Assembly: GCA_030512295.1 (NCBI GenBank) | Contig: JAULSR010000002.1 | Coordinates: 8,184,001 to 8,248,000 of the forward strand | Direction: 5' to 3' | DNA from: Bombardia bombarda | Taxonomy: Eukaryota; Ascomycota; Sordariomycetes; Sordariales; Lasiosphaeriaceae | DNA length: 64,000 nt | In this document: positions 36,355 through 47,877 of the stretch, in pieces | Layout: each line of letters opens with the position of its first letter | Position numbering within the stretch: the stretch's first letter is position 1 | Made by a program: the position numbers and the translations under genes | The notes under the pieces: generated by a model | Told to the model about the DNA's origin: nothing | Databases searched by the model: none | What the model saw: the letters and a program-made list of their open reading frames with translations, nothing else

Positions 36355-37072
36355 TGGGGGGTTTATTATGGGGGTCAGTTGGAAGATGAGTGGTGGTGCT
36401 TTTTAGACAGATATGGAATGTCGAGGATACCTGAGTGCTATTTTTCTCTTTTTAATTGTTTGAATTTTGCATCAGCTGTAGTGTATGTATTATTGTGCAT
36501 TTTCTTCCAAAGCCTTTTCCCAGCGCGTCTGTCCTTTATTCGCATACAGACATAATCTATTTCTTTCTACAAGTTTACAGTGTTATTTTTTTCATTCGTC
36601 CAATCGCGTACAAGACTGCTTCCCGCTAGGAACCTCTCCTTGACAGAAAGGATGGCACCATCAGCATAGCGTTCTCTCCATCAATAGTCGATGGCGAGCA
36701 TTGATCTTTGATCCTACAAGTTATACTATACAATTAGGACAGACAATAAACTGATAGAACCCACCCTGACTACCTAACCTATATACTGCTCCGTAGCAAA
36801 CAAAGCTTTAAAATTGCCTGTTTACCACATGCTCATATAAGCCGGCGTTTATCTGTCTGCTTTCTTTTGATTTATCCCTTCCCAATACGCAGCGAAAACA
36901 GCCAGCATCGCCAGCATCGCCCAGCATCCCTTTTCAGGTTCCCTCATCCTCCCAACGAACGCCGGGGTATTTTCACTGAACACGATGACTGCCAACCATC
37001 ACCTCCCCCAATCTCTTCACCCTCCCCCCTCCTCCCCCACCATCTCACACATGAGCCACCACGCCAGTAACC
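36355..37072. other. Convergent intergenic region
   Basis: 3' flanks of NUC1 and PFS2, AT-rich with T-runs. No gene seen. Confidence 0.6.
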
Positions 37073-39407
37073 TTATCTAGCCCGTGTATAGTGCCCCCTG
37101 CCCTGCTCCATCCTCAGGCTCTCCTCCTGACTAGGCAGCGGCGCGCGTCTCCTCCCCGCCGACTCGGCCGCCGACTCCCCCTCATACCCTCCCCCACCAC
37201 CCATATTCATCCCTGGCGGCACCATCCCCGGCGGCGGCGGCGGAAACCCAAGCGGCAGCGCAAAGTTAGGCGGCGGCGGGATAAGTCCCGGGGGAAGCAT
37301 CCCCGGCGGCGGGATCGGGGCGCCACCGCTTCCCGGCAGCGGCGGCGGCGGAATACCCGCCTTCTTCATCATCTCGGCAATAGTCGCCAGGTCAGGCGCG
37401 TTCTTGGGCAGCGGGATGCCCGCCATGCCAGGCGGCAGCCCGGGCAGAGGGAACGGCAGCGGCGGCGGCGGACCAGCAGCGGCTCCGACTCCGGGGATCA
37501 TGGGCGGGGGTGGTGGTATCATGCCGCCGCCTCCTCCCTGCTGGAGGGGAAGCAGGCCCGGAATGCCGGGGAAGGCAGAGGCCTGCGGCTTGAGGGGCAT
37601 TTTCTGGTCGACGAGGCCGTCCATCTCGTCCTCGAGCTCCTGCTCCTCCTCGACCTGGCGCATGTGGCGGCCGCCCCTGCGGTCCCAGGTGCCCTGGGCC
37701 TCGGCGGCGACCTCGCCGATGTGGTAGCGGTCGTTGAAGGCGTCGGCCTCGCCCGGCCTGGAGCGGGACCAGAAGCGCGTGATGCGGTCGTTTGAGCCCG
37801 AGGCGAGGATGTGGCCGAGGGGGTGCCAGTCGAGCGACCAGATGGCGAAGTCGTGGGCGTAGGGGATCTTGTGGGCGGGGTATATAGTCTGGGCGGGGGT
37901 GGATGATGGGTCTGCGCTGTCGTAGGGCGCGATGGTTGATGTCTGGCCTGGCGGGGTGTTTGGCTCGTCGAGGAGGTAGTGGAAGAGGGAGCCTTCTGAG
38001 CCGCCGGTGCTTAGGAGGTTGGGATGGACGGGGTGCCAGGCGATCGTAGATATGTCTTTCTCGTGCCCTCTAAGCAGACAAATGTCACGCATCATACGAA
38101 GATCGAAGACGCGGGCGGTTTGGTCCCGCGCGGATGTTGCCAGACAATAGCCCTGTACTCTCTCGAAGAGCGTCTTTGTGATCGTGTTCTTGTGCCCGTG
38201 GAGGGTGGTCAGACAACGTCCAGTTCGCGGATCCCATAGCTTCACGAGATGGTCCTTTGATCCCGAGACGATGAGTCCTTTGGTAGGGTGCCAGTCGCAG
38301 CTCTTGGCGTCCCAGCCGTGGCCTGTCAAGGTCGATTCCGCCATGCCACCAGCAAAGTCAAAGATTTTCAAACTCGAATCGTCGGAGGCTGTGACGAATT
38401 TAGCGTCAGTGGGACTAAAGGCTAAGTCGCGGATTGGATCTTGATGCCCTCGTATGCTCTCGACATTGTTGAAGTTTGGTTGCCAGTATTTGATGATGCC
38501 ATCGTGGTCGGCAGACACTAGCCAGTCATCGCTGTGCGAGTAAGCCAGAGCTCGAATAGCAGAGTCGTGTGCCTGCATGATTGTCTCGAAGTTGAACCCT
38601 GTGCCGTTCCAGAGGGTAAACTCGCCGCTGCTGGAGGCCGTCAACAGCCGTCGGCCTTCTGGTGTCCATCTCACGACGTTGACAGGATGTTTGATCTTAT
38701 TCAACGACGAATGGAGATGCCGCGAAGGCACTGAATCGGCGGGATTTGCTACCCTGGCATAGGGAGGCAGAATCTGTAAATGAGTGTGAGAAATGAGCGA
38801 GGTGAGCAAAGGACGAGGCGGGTTTGCTCACATCTACGATATAACTAGGACTGGGTCTTTCCAAGTCGCCGGCGTATGAGCCCTTGTACCGTGCTTGGCG
38901 ATGGCGCATCCAGTGGACAATGGTAGACCCATAGTCAGTAACAGGGCCTGGGAGAATGAATGTTAGTCCTCTGTTGTCCTCACCATATGCTCGACTACGG
39001 CGATGTGGCTGATCCATATTGGCGAACATGTTAGGGTGAGAGTGCAAAGGATGAGGTAAAGATGTAAGTGATGAATATGTCAGAGGCAGCAGACCAATGT
39101 ATTACGAGCAAAGTTGCAAATATAAGAGGTTTGCTTATGCCGATGTCCATACAAATGACTGCCAAGGGCATCACATATACGGGCATGAACGATGACAGGG
39201 AATATATTTTGAACATGATGGTGAGTGAGAATGTGGAGAGAAGGTGCACTTACGTCGGCCTCTTGCCCGCGGAGGGCCACCATCGTAGCCTCCGCCATCA
39301 CCACCACCACCACCACCACCACCACCACCACCCCCGCCGCCTCCACCTCCGCCTCCGCCTCCGCCTCCGCGGAAGCCCTTGTCGCCATGCTCTCCCCCGT
39401 AAGACAT
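37073..39407 (-). CDS. PFS2, WD40 polyadenylation factor subunit
   Basis: Scaffold subunit of the cleavage and polyadenylation factor. Three exons on minus: 39407-39254, 38947-38832, 38773-37073; 656 aa. The 306-nt first intron has a GTAAGT donor and a GACTAAC branch 18 nt before a CCCAG acceptor; it joins ..RGRR to PVTDYGST, a conserved start of the family core. Intron 2 is 58 nt. The first exon encodes MSYGGEHGDKGFR and a long glycine run. The core has seven WD40 repeats (for example LLTASSSGEFTLWNG, LVSADHDGIIKYWQP, IVSGSKDHLVKLWDPRTGR, CLATSARDQTARVFDLR). The C-terminus is Pro/Gly/Met-rich as in other filamentous fungi, ending ..HYTRAR. Another acceptor could retain part of intron 1, which is open in the same frame for the last 36 nt. 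Confidence 0.93.
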
Positions 39408-40759
39408 GACCACTCTCGACTCGACCTCACTCGACCAGGAATACAGCAAGGACTCAAGCAGACTTCATCTATCAGAACACTGTGTTTTTGCAGATGGTAA
39501 TGCTTTGTACCCTTAGTCTAGGAAAAATGGTGTTTATGCGACACTAGTTTCTCACACAGATGTCGAAGTTGCAAAAAGAAACTCTAATCGCGGATTGCTT
39601 GTCCTTTGGTGGTTTACACGTCCCCTTCTGCGCTTCCTTTGTCGGTGGTTGCGCGGTCGCGTTGAAGGGCCCATTATTGCGAAGGTTGGCCTTGGAAGTA
39701 TTGGGCCACGAGCCGCAAATGGCCTGTGCTGGGCGCTACGCATTGAATTTGTGCTGGTTAGTTTAGTGGCTGACATAATGAGTTATAGTAACTTAAGAAT
39801 CTGGCAGGCAATTCAGGTCCATGGATTTTATCTCCTGGCCCCACCAATACCGCCCCACCGTTATGACGCTTTCACATGGGAGTCTGCATGCAGCTCAATT
39901 GCTAGCGCATTCTCCCATGACCCCTCAGGTCGCTCCTTTGATCTCTGCCAAATTTCAATGACGATTGGCCCCTGATAACGTACGTACTGCGTACTTTCTG
40001 ATACTGTCCCGTCTTGTCTGCAAAATTGGCAGCCATATCAACGTTGTTGCATCCGCCGTGCAGACCGCAGGCCGAGTCACAGCCGGGGTGCATCTGCACC
40101 GCATCCAATTCCTATCTCTTACCTTTTCCCCCTGCTTTGTCTGCTCTTGTTACCTTCCCGCGTTGAGGTAAACATACGGTTATCAGGGGGGATGGCAGAG
40201 GGGGAATTGGATCCAACAGCCAGCTAACCCTGAGGAATTCCAAGGCTAAAACACTACTAGGTACACTACCACCTGCTCCCGTAGGCCCTGCCTGACAGGA
40301 ATGGGAAGCCATCTTATCTCGGCCGATCGATCTTGGCCTAAGCAGTTCATCTCCGCGATTCCCTGCTTGCTATTGGTGTAAATCCCTTTGCATTGTTCCA
40401 TTTTACCTGTCTGTATCCTCTTCTCGTATTCTTTTTCTTTTGTATTGTTGTATCCGTCCCGAGGCTTTGCAACCCAATCCTAGTCCAAGTCCCCCCCGTC
40501 CGCTCGCCATCCCGCCGGCGCCAGACCACACTTCGGCACCATCCGCGGACGAGCTTTTGCCACACCAAGACGACTGACTGACTGACTGGATCGTTCGTTC
40601 ATAATTGGGCACTAGGTATACCCTAGCTTGCATTGTTTTTGAGCTGCTCCTGTTTTGTAGTTGTTCCTGTTCTGCCTGCTGTTTTCTGCCTCCTACATTC
40701 CAAAGGATACCCAAACAATAAGAGATAGCATCCCCGCGATCAATGTTTATATCGCAAGT
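39408..40759. other. Divergent promoter region
   Basis: 1.35 kb between PFS2 and DGAT1. It contains CT-rich stretches near 40395-40450 and a TGAC repeat at 40571-40588. Open frames of 126 and 181 aa here lack motifs. No gene seen. Confidence 0.55.
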
Positions 40760-42568
40760 ATGAACACGGCGACGGCGACGGCTACCAGCCTCAGTTCCGA
40801 TGGCGATGGGGTCACCCGTCGGACCAATCCCAATGGCACAGCTGCTGTTGCGACTACCACCCCTGCCGCCGCGAATGGCTCTATCGATACAGCAGAGCAG
40901 TTGAGACGGGCTTTTCGCAAAAAGTATCGCCATATCGAAGCTATCCACTCAGAATCGAGGCCCTCGTGCCTCAGTCATGATGCGACTGATACGCCCAGTT
41001 TTCTGGGATTTCGCAACCTGATGGTGATTGTGCTTGGTAAATACCACAGAAAACAACCCCCCTTCTCACTTGCGTCGAGAACACTCCAGCTAACACACAA
41101 CCCATCCAACCAGTCGTCGGCAACCTCCGCCTCGTGATCGAAAACATCCAGAAATACGGCGTCCTGATCTGCATCGGCTGCCACGACTTCCGCAAGAACG
41201 ACCTCCAGCTCGGCCTGCTGCTCTACTTCCTCATCCCCTGCCACCTCCTCATCGCCTACGTGATCGAGTTCGTCGCGGCTCGGCACGCGCGCAACCAGCG
41301 CCGCCAGGCCGAGCGCCGCGACGGCACCAGCAGCCCGACCGAAGACGAGCGCAAGAAGTTCCTCGCCACCTGGAAGATGGTCTGGGTCGCGCACGCCGTC
41401 AACGTCACCTTCGCGCTCGCCTTCACCACCTACATGGTCTACTACCACATCCACCACCCGCTCATCGGCACCCTGACCGAGGTGCACGCCGTCATCGTCT
41501 GGCTCAAGGCCGCCTCGTACGCCTTCACCAACCGCGACCTGCGCCACGCCTACCTGCACCCCGTCAAGGGCGAGCTCGGCGCCCTGCCCGAGATCTACAG
41601 CCAGTGCCCCTACCCCGACAACATCACCGTGGGCAACCTCGTCTACTTCTGGTGGGCGCCCACCTTGGTGTACCAGCCCGTCTATCCGCGCACCGACAGG
41701 ATCCGGTGGGTGTTTGTCTGCAAGCGCCTCGGCGAGGTGGCGTGCCTGAGCGTCTTCATCTGGTTCGCCAGCGCGCAGTACGCCGCCCCCGTGCTGCAGA
41801 ACTCGCTCGACAAGATCGTCTCGCTGGACTTCTGGTCCATCCTCGAGCGGCTGCTTAAGCTGTCGACCATCTCGCTCGTGATATGGCTGGCCGGCTTCTT
41901 TGCCTTGTTCCAGTCGTTTCTCAACGCCCTGGCCGAGATTACAAAGTTTGCGGATCGCTCCTTTTATGATGCTTGGTGTAAGTCATCTCTTGTTTATCCA
42001 TAGATTTTACTATCACTGACACGAAATCTCTTGTTTGCTGGCCACAGGGAACAGCGAAAGCCTCGGCATGTACTGGCGCACCTGGAATAAGCCCGTCTAT
42101 CAGTACTTCAAGCGCCACGTCTACTCCCCGATGCGGTCCAGGGGATGGAGCCACAAGGCCGCCAGCTTCTCCGTCTTTCTCATGTCGGCAATCCTGCACG
42201 AGCTGCTCGTCGGCGTGCCTACGCATAATCTAATCGGTATGTTTATCTCTTTCTGCAAAATCAACAAAAAGGCACTCCCACAATTGAACGATTTAATCTG
42301 ACTTGAGTCTTTTTCCACAGGTGTCGCATTCCTAGGCATGTTCCTCCAACTGCCCCTAATCCAAATGACGGCGCCTCTGGAAAAGATGAAGTCGGCCCAC
42401 GGCAAGTTGCTGGGCAACGTTACATTCTGGGTCTCCTTCACCATCCTCGGGCAGCCGTTTGCAGCCCTCATGTACTTTTATGCCTGGCAGGCAAAGTATG
42501 GCAGTGTGAGCAAGGTCATGGCTAACACACCGCCGGGGACCTGCCCTCCAATGCCACCAGCAATGTAA
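40760..42568 (+). CDS. Diacylglycerol O-acyltransferase (DGAT1, MBOAT)
   Basis: Multi-pass ER enzyme that transfers an acyl group from acyl-CoA to diacylglycerol, making triacylglycerol for lipid droplets. Four exons: 40760-41036, 41114-41977, 42048-42236, 42321-42568; 525 aa. Introns of 77, 70 and 84 nt have GTAAAT, GTAAGT and GTATGT donors. After a disordered N-terminus the first helix reads FRNLMVIVLVVGNLRLVIENIQKYG, matching the DGAT1/ACAT start region. The FYDAWWN motif is rebuilt across intron 2 (acyl-CoA site), and the MBOAT active-site histidine is His431 in SAILHELL. It could be a sterol acyltransferase (ARE type), but the N-terminal motif and overall length favour DGAT1. The start at 40760 is the first in-frame ATG giving this N-terminus. 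Confidence 0.93.
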
Positions 42569-42938
42569 ACAGGGTGGTGGAAGGGAAAATATAGACGATT
42601 GAAGTGTATAAAGGTGACTGACGTTATGGGAAGGCTTTTTGGGTTAAATATAGAACTGTACTGGAAAAGGAGTGCTGTTGAACTCGGCGCGCGTATCGGG
42701 AAAACTGGGAAAACATTTTTTTGCACATTACATCCATTGATAATCCCGTACATGATGAAGAAAGTGATGCATCTATAAACTACAACGTTTAGAGAAATCC
42801 TCTAGGTCGGTCATCCATGTGCGCGGTATGCAAACCTACCCCCTACCCTACCCTCCAGTTGCCCCCCGCTCCCCCTTTCCAATCCTCAGCCCGCGCCTTC
42901 AAACAAACAATGCCACCCTACCCACCTACCCTCATCAC
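42569..42938. other. Convergent intergenic region
   Basis: Short 3' region between DGAT1 and STE14. No gene seen. Confidence 0.6.
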
Positions 42939-44003
42939 TCAAGGCACAAAGGGAATCTTTGTGCCCACCTTCCTCCGATAGTCCTCATACTCCTCCCCAA
43001 AAAACTCCACCAGATAAATCTCCTCAGCGCGAACCCTAGTGCTAAAGAACCTCCACAACACCAGCGCATACGCCACAAGACTAACCACATTCCCCATCGC
43101 CAGCTGCGTGCCCAGCGCCCACCAAAAGAAGCCAAAGTAGCTCGGATGCCGCAGGTGCTGGTAAATGCCCGTCGTCACCAGCACGTGCGACGCGCCGCGG
43201 TGGTGCTGCACCTGGTGGTTAAAACTAGGGCCCGCCTGCACCATAGCCACGGTACGTATGGTCTGGCCCACCACCACCAGCCCCAACCCCAGCAGACAAG
43301 ACAGCCAGCCCGCGTGCAGCGGCGCCCAGGACCTGTCTGGCCACAGCAGATTAGTCACGAGGCACTCCAGCGTCGCCGTGCTATGGGCGATCGGCCAGGC
43401 GGGCCAGTTGGACGTCAGCAGGAACGAGCTGATATCCGCGGCCTTGGTGTTGTAGGCGGCCGTGGTCCAGAACTCGAGAAAGTGGAAGAGCGAGAGTGAG
43501 GCCAGGAAGAAGGGGACGCGCCAGAGCGGGCTGGACGTGAAGAACAAGGTGCAGAGCGTTCCGGCGATGCCAATGGTGAGGGCGATGCCGAGGCAGAAGG
43601 ACCGCACGGCGATGCCGGCGAGCGATTTGGACTGGTGGAGATAGTAGGCGCGGTCTGCGCCGTTGACAGCGGTTGCGGCGGCGGCAGCAGGGCTGAGGGT
43701 TGGAAGGGTCGCGTCAGTTTCAAGGTCAATGGGGTCTGCGAGGGAGAAGAGGGAGGCGGGCGTCCGGGTTCGCAGAGTGCCGCCCGGGAGGTGGGAGGAG
43801 AGGGGTGAGCAGAGCGACGAGGCCCGGACTCCCGTGTCGATGCCTGACGGTGGTAGCCCACGCCATCGTCCACGGCTGCTGCGAGCAGGGAAGGCATCGC
43901 GGCCAGTGGCCCAGGGCGATAGATCGTCCCCGCTGTTTGATCTTTGATGGAGGCGGGACGATCGTATGTTGGGAGAGACAGATGGGGTACCAGGTTCGGA
44001 CAT
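42939..44003 (-). CDS. Protein-S-isoprenylcysteine O-methyltransferase (STE14/ICMT)
   Basis: ER membrane enzyme that methylates the prenylated C-terminal cysteine of CaaX proteins and of CXC-ending Rabs. Single exon, 354 aa from the ATG at 44003 (MSEPGTPSVS). A more upstream ATG at 44126 would add 41 residues resembling leader sequence, so I prefer 44003. The catalytic half is typical: several hydrophobic helices, GIYQHLRHPSYFGFFWWALG for cofactor binding, then a C-terminal RAEEIYLVEFFGEEYEDYRRKV and IPFVP. The first 110 or so residues are a Ser/Pro/Arg-rich disordered extension absent from yeast Ste14 (239 aa). Plausible substrates include the Rab5 in this window, Ras and a-type pheromones. 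Confidence 0.94.
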   Translation of the reverse strand: MSEPGTPSVSPNIRSSRLHQRSNSGDDLSPWATGRDAFPARSSRGRWRGLPPSGIDTGVRASSLCSPLSSHLPGGTLRTRTPASLFSLADPIDLETDATLPTLSPAAAAATAVNGADRAYYLHQSKSLAGIAVRSFCLGIALTIGIAGTLCTLFFTSSPLWRVPFFLASLSLFHFLEFWTTAAYNTKAADISSFLLTSNWPAWPIAHSTATLECLVTNLLWPDRSWAPLHAGWLSCLLGLGLVVVGQTIRTVAMVQAGPSFNHQVQHHRGASHVLVTTGIYQHLRHPSYFGFFWWALGTQLAMGNVVSLVAYALVLWRFFSTRVRAEEIYLVEFFGEEYEDYRRKVGTKIPFVP

Positions 44004-44757
44004 GTTCAAGGAGCCCAGGCTTATAGCTGCGTGTGGCAACGGTGGGTGGATGTAGGATGTAGGCGATGTTGTGAGATGGGGTAGTAGGAGGTGAACAGAA
44101 ACAAACTGCAAATGAAGCTGTAACATGAAGAAACTGAGATGGTTACCTGTTCAGCGGGCGCTGGCGCAAGTTGGATGTGGTTTCCATTTTCGATGTGGTT
44201 TCCTTCTTTCCTCTATCCAAGTGAGTGCAACAGGTGCAAATAAGTTTGACAAGTTGGGCGACTGGGAAGGAGCCAAGGAGCAGTGTATATAGTGTATAGC
44301 TTGTTGATAAAAAGTACCTAACCGCTGCGGCCAGCTGCGTTTTTGGTTGGTGCGTGCCTTTTTCAATTACACCACCCCTCGCACCTAGTCTTTGTTCGAG
44401 ATGACTGGAGTGGCTGGCTTGGCTTTGCTAGGACCGGAAAGAGAGGTCGCGACTCGACGACCTAAGTATTGTTGTTGTTCTCTTCCTTTGATGAGGTTCG
44501 ATCTCGGCCATCATTCAGCTCGGGTTTAGTTGCAGGCAATCATAGGTAATGCAGCAGGGCACCTTCAGTGCATAATCCGTACGGCGTAGTGTATATGCCC
44601 CGCTATAGGATCGGCAATGGGGAATGCAGGAACGCAAAGCCCCGTTATGACGCAATTTCATCCATTCCCGGCACCTCGAGATGTTAGTACAGGGTACTGA
44701 TACGAACCCTAGCCATGCAATTATATGGCCAATTGGCTGTCCATGTCCCATCCGCGT
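44004..44757. other. Intergenic region between two minus-strand genes
   Basis: Holds the STE14 promoter and the 3' end of the TMEM170-type gene. No gene seen. Confidence 0.6.
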
Positions 44758-45315
44758 TCACAGGCCGCCCTGGATTCGGAAAGACGACACGATTAAAACC
44801 AAGACGTTGACCCATCCCCAAATAAAGGGGATCCACGTTGACATTGTGAAGTCGCCAGCAATGTAGGTTGCACCGACTCTGTTTGTAAAGTTAGCACGAG
44901 CGAGTCAGCTGGATGGACAAGGCGGAGCACCAACATCAGGCCAACCACAGTCCCAGCCATCACCGCCTCGACGCCGGCGATGAAGGCGTAGACCAGGGGC
45001 ACCATCCATAGATATTTCCAGTTCGACTTCCTCTTCCCGACCTGCATCAGCAGCGCGATGCCAGCGGCTCCCAGGTGGAAGAGGCCATAGATGATGAGGG
45101 TCCAGAGCAGGGTGAAGCGCCATATATCTCGGAGATCATAGAGGCTCCAGACGGGATCCTGGATCACCCAGCGGAGCGAGGGAAACGGGGGGGTTGTATA
45201 CCCAGCTGGAGCTATGTTTCGTCGAACAGGGCTGCGGATCCAAATGTCAAAAGTCAGCAGTTGCATGCAAGTTGTTGGAGACAGGACTTTTGCCATACGT
45301 TGGGGTGCTTTCCAT
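44758..45315 (-). CDS. Small TMEM170-type membrane protein
   Basis: Three exons reconstructed on minus: 45315-45299, 45231-44935, 44878-44758; 144 aa. Exon 1 encodes only MESTP plus two bases. Intron 1 (67 nt) has a GTATGG donor and a GCTGAC branch; intron 2 (56 nt) has a GCTAAC branch and an AACAG acceptor but a weak GTTGGT donor. The product has a short polar N-terminus, FPSLRWVIQDPVWSLYDL, then three helices: IWRFTLLWTLIIYGLFHLGA, WMVPLVYAFIAGVEAVMAG and FTMSTWIPFIWGWVNVLVL. This order and the 144-aa size match the TMEM170 family, membrane proteins linked in animals to ER sheet and nuclear envelope shape. Function in fungi is not established to my knowledge. The last exon joint is the weakest point of the model. 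Confidence 0.75.
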
Positions 45316-45807
45316 GGCTGCAGCGACATTAGGCGCGTGTCTTTGGGGTTTGTTTGCAAGGCCCAAGCCGACGCGATGTTGAAGGTGATGGATCGCTGAT
45401 AAGTCGAAGCACGACGCAACGATGCGCTGAAGCAGTGCTAGAACAGTGCATGGTTCACTGATGCAGCTACTAAGCCGGGATGTGGGTCCCTGGTTCAGGT
45501 TGAAGGAGCTTGATTTGTACATACTACGGTTAGTTGCATCTACCTCGGCAATGACGCCGCGATGCCAGGGGAAGGTGCAGCTGAACCGCAACTCATCCAT
45601 TTGCCGAGCGCGCAATCAACACCACGCACGGCAGGAGCAAGTTGCGCGCCTTCAACATTCATCTCTCGTCAGACACTCGAAAACAAACTCTGACAGCGGC
45701 CACAACCCCCGATTTCTAGCACTCCGTCGGCGCAACATACATTCACGAACTCACCATCAACACTACCACTAATACGACGTGCCGTTCATGGTTGTTAGGC
45801 CGTGACC
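45316..45807. promoter_or_regulatory. Divergent promoter region TMEM170-type / PEX8
   Basis: 492 bp between two outward-pointing starts. No gene seen, and no motif I can name. Confidence 0.5.
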
Positions 45808-47877
45808 ATGTCCATCGACCGTCTCCTTACCACGGTCCTGCGGCTGTACCAGGACCTGCACGACGATGTCCAGACGAATCAAATATACTCGACAACCACC
45901 ACTCTATTAGCAAACCTCCATAACCCGCTAAACGTCACCCTCCTCACATCGCAGCTGCTCACTGCCCCCGCAATATGGAGTCGCCCCGATGTTATGCGGG
46001 CTTCCTATCGCATAATCAGCATCTACAACACGGCCGCAGCACACGTTCGCAAGAATCATTTAGAAAAGGCCATTCACATAGGACCACCACGCACAGGTCC
46101 GGGTAACCTCAGCAGTGATGCCTGGGCGGCGGCAGTTCTCAAGGGCGTTGATGACCAGTCGAACAGATGGCAGCATCTCTTGGTTCTCACCGGCGTGTTG
46201 ATAGGGCTAGAAGGCAACGGCCAACAATCACTCTCCAGGGGCATGCGCCATACACTAGAACAAGCTGTCACGACAGCTGCAAATCTGGCCCTTCAAGAAG
46301 CAAAGGACCCCGGGTTCACTACGTCTGCAGGGCCTGCAGTTATGGCTCTCAACTACGCGTTCCCGCTGCTTCCCGAACCAGGCCGTCGCGCGTTGGACTG
46401 CGACGCCCTTATTCCGGCTGCAACAAGATCAATGCTGGGCACAGATGGCCTGCACGACGGGCTATTTCTCGGCGCTATTGATCTCGACGTACAACAGGCC
46501 CATGAGAGGTTTCAGTGGCTCGAAACCTCACCTTCCTTTCGCCATCTCCGCCAGCTCGAGCAAAAGCCACTGGTCTCCAGTCTGGGTGCAGTATCGCGGC
46601 TGCTAGCATTTGCCATCGAGCATGCACGAGACCCTCGAGTTGTGCTGCAGGCCCAGGACGATTTTGTGCTTTTTACAGAGAAGCTGTTGCAACAATGGTT
46701 TAGCAACAAACTATCTGAGCTGGAACTGTCAGAGGAGGCCGTTTTCCTTACGCCAGAAACCCTGCAAACCACATGGCCTGCGCTATGGCAACTGCTGAAG
46801 AAAATCATGTATAGCGCCGTTGCTGTTCTTCATGCCGTTGCTGCACGAAGCCTGCTCGATCCTCATCTGAGGACTGATGCTATGACCCCAATCGTGGCTA
46901 TAAAGTCTCTCAAGATCTTAAGAAACATTTACTTCATATCATCTTGGAACGGGAGCAATGCTTTCCAAGTCTACACCTTTACCTACCTCACATCCATCGA
47001 CAACTTGGCGAGGTATCCAGATGCCTGCGTGTCCTTCTTACAGGACACAAGGCCAGCCAACCCTGGGTCCATATCTGCACACCCCCTCCACAGGACCCTC
47101 AGCCTGTTTTATCTGAATGTTGCCGAACACCTTCCCCTGAACTTACCTGCTGATGCCTGCGAGTCACTCATCGTGCAGCCAGCAACTACATATCTGACGC
47201 ACTCGAGTCCTCTGTCGCCCCGTATGATGGAGCTCTTCGAGGCTGCACACAGCGCTATGCTGTCGGTTTTATCATGTCCGCAAAATGCGCCAATCACTAC
47301 ACAGCTTGCGCCATTCTATGCTGATACCCTCTTTTCCTCCTTTCCGGTGCACATCTCACCGCGCCAGTTCCGCGTGGCCTTCAAAACAATGATGCAGATT
47401 CTGTCCCCACCATATCCCATATCAGCAAGTCAGCCTCAGTTGGCAGAGACTCTCCTGGAAATGGTCCGCTTCCGGTCGGGCATGGCGAACAGAGCGCCTC
47501 TGCCTCAGAGTGTGGATGCACACTCGCAGTCAGGTACTCCAGAGCCGCCAATGTCGGAGCAGAGCACCTTGGTCCTCACTCTGATCGATTCCTTACCATT
47601 CCTCCATCTGGACATATTCGAGGACTGGTTGACTCTCGCTGCACTAGCAGTCGATGGAGTCGACGATGTGACAATGAGAGAGACCGCCAAGAGAAGGTTC
47701 TGGGACGTCCTGGTTACCGGAGAAATGGACGTTGAACGTGCAGCAATAGGGGTCGCATGGTGGGGTACCAAGGGCGGGAGAGAGGCAGTGTTGTACGGAG
47801 CTCGTGGGCCGGCCCCTGAGACTTTTATGATGAGCGGAGCTATCGTCGACAACGGAGGGGAAATGAGCAAGCTCTAA
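45808..47877 (+). CDS. PEX8 peroxin
   Basis: Intraperisomal peroxin on the luminal face of the peroxisome membrane; in yeasts it links the receptor-docking and RING complexes during matrix protein import. Single exon, 689 aa, close to other fungal PEX8 proteins. I chose the ATG at 45808 (MSIDRLLTTVLRLYQ), since the frame upstream has only a GTG. The sequence is helical throughout with no clear domain besides the family match (RWQHLLVLTGVLIGLEG, TLEQAVTTAANLAL). It ends in -SKL, the canonical PTS1 peroxisomal signal, a known PEX8 trait. The N-terminal RLLTTVLRLYQ segment may act as a PTS2-like signal, as reported for some PEX8 proteins; the match is loose. Codon use is more even than in neighbouring genes. 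Confidence 0.93.
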   Translation: MSIDRLLTTVLRLYQDLHDDVQTNQIYSTTTTLLANLHNPLNVTLLTSQLLTAPAIWSRPDVMRASYRIISIYNTAAAHVRKNHLEKAIHIGPPRTGPGNLSSDAWAAAVLKGVDDQSNRWQHLLVLTGVLIGLEGNGQQSLSRGMRHTLEQAVTTAANLALQEAKDPGFTTSAGPAVMALNYAFPLLPEPGRRALDCDALIPAATRSMLGTDGLHDGLFLGAIDLDVQQAHERFQWLETSPSFRHLRQLEQKPLVSSLGAVSRLLAFAIEHARDPRVVLQAQDDFVLFTEKLLQQWFSNKLSELELSEEAVFLTPETLQTTWPALWQLLKKIMYSAVAVLHAVAARSLLDPHLRTDAMTPIVAIKSLKILRNIYFISSWNGSNAFQVYTFTYLTSIDNLARYPDACVSFLQDTRPANPGSISAHPLHRTLSLFYLNVAEHLPLNLPADACESLIVQPATTYLTHSSPLSPRMMELFEAAHSAMLSVLSCPQNAPITTQLAPFYADTLFSSFPVHISPRQFRVAFKTMMQILSPPYPISASQPQLAETLLEMVRFRSGMANRAPLPQSVDAHSQSGTPEPPMSEQSTLVLTLIDSLPFLHLDIFEDWLTLAALAVDGVDDVTMRETAKRRFWDVLVTGEMDVERAAIGVAWWGTKGGREAVLYGARGPAPETFMMSGAIVDNGGEMSKL

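Noticed and set aside
38948..38983. 36-nt mini-intron in PFS2
   Set aside because: Below a workable intron length; a single 306-nt intron with the same acceptor and branch site explains the protein better.
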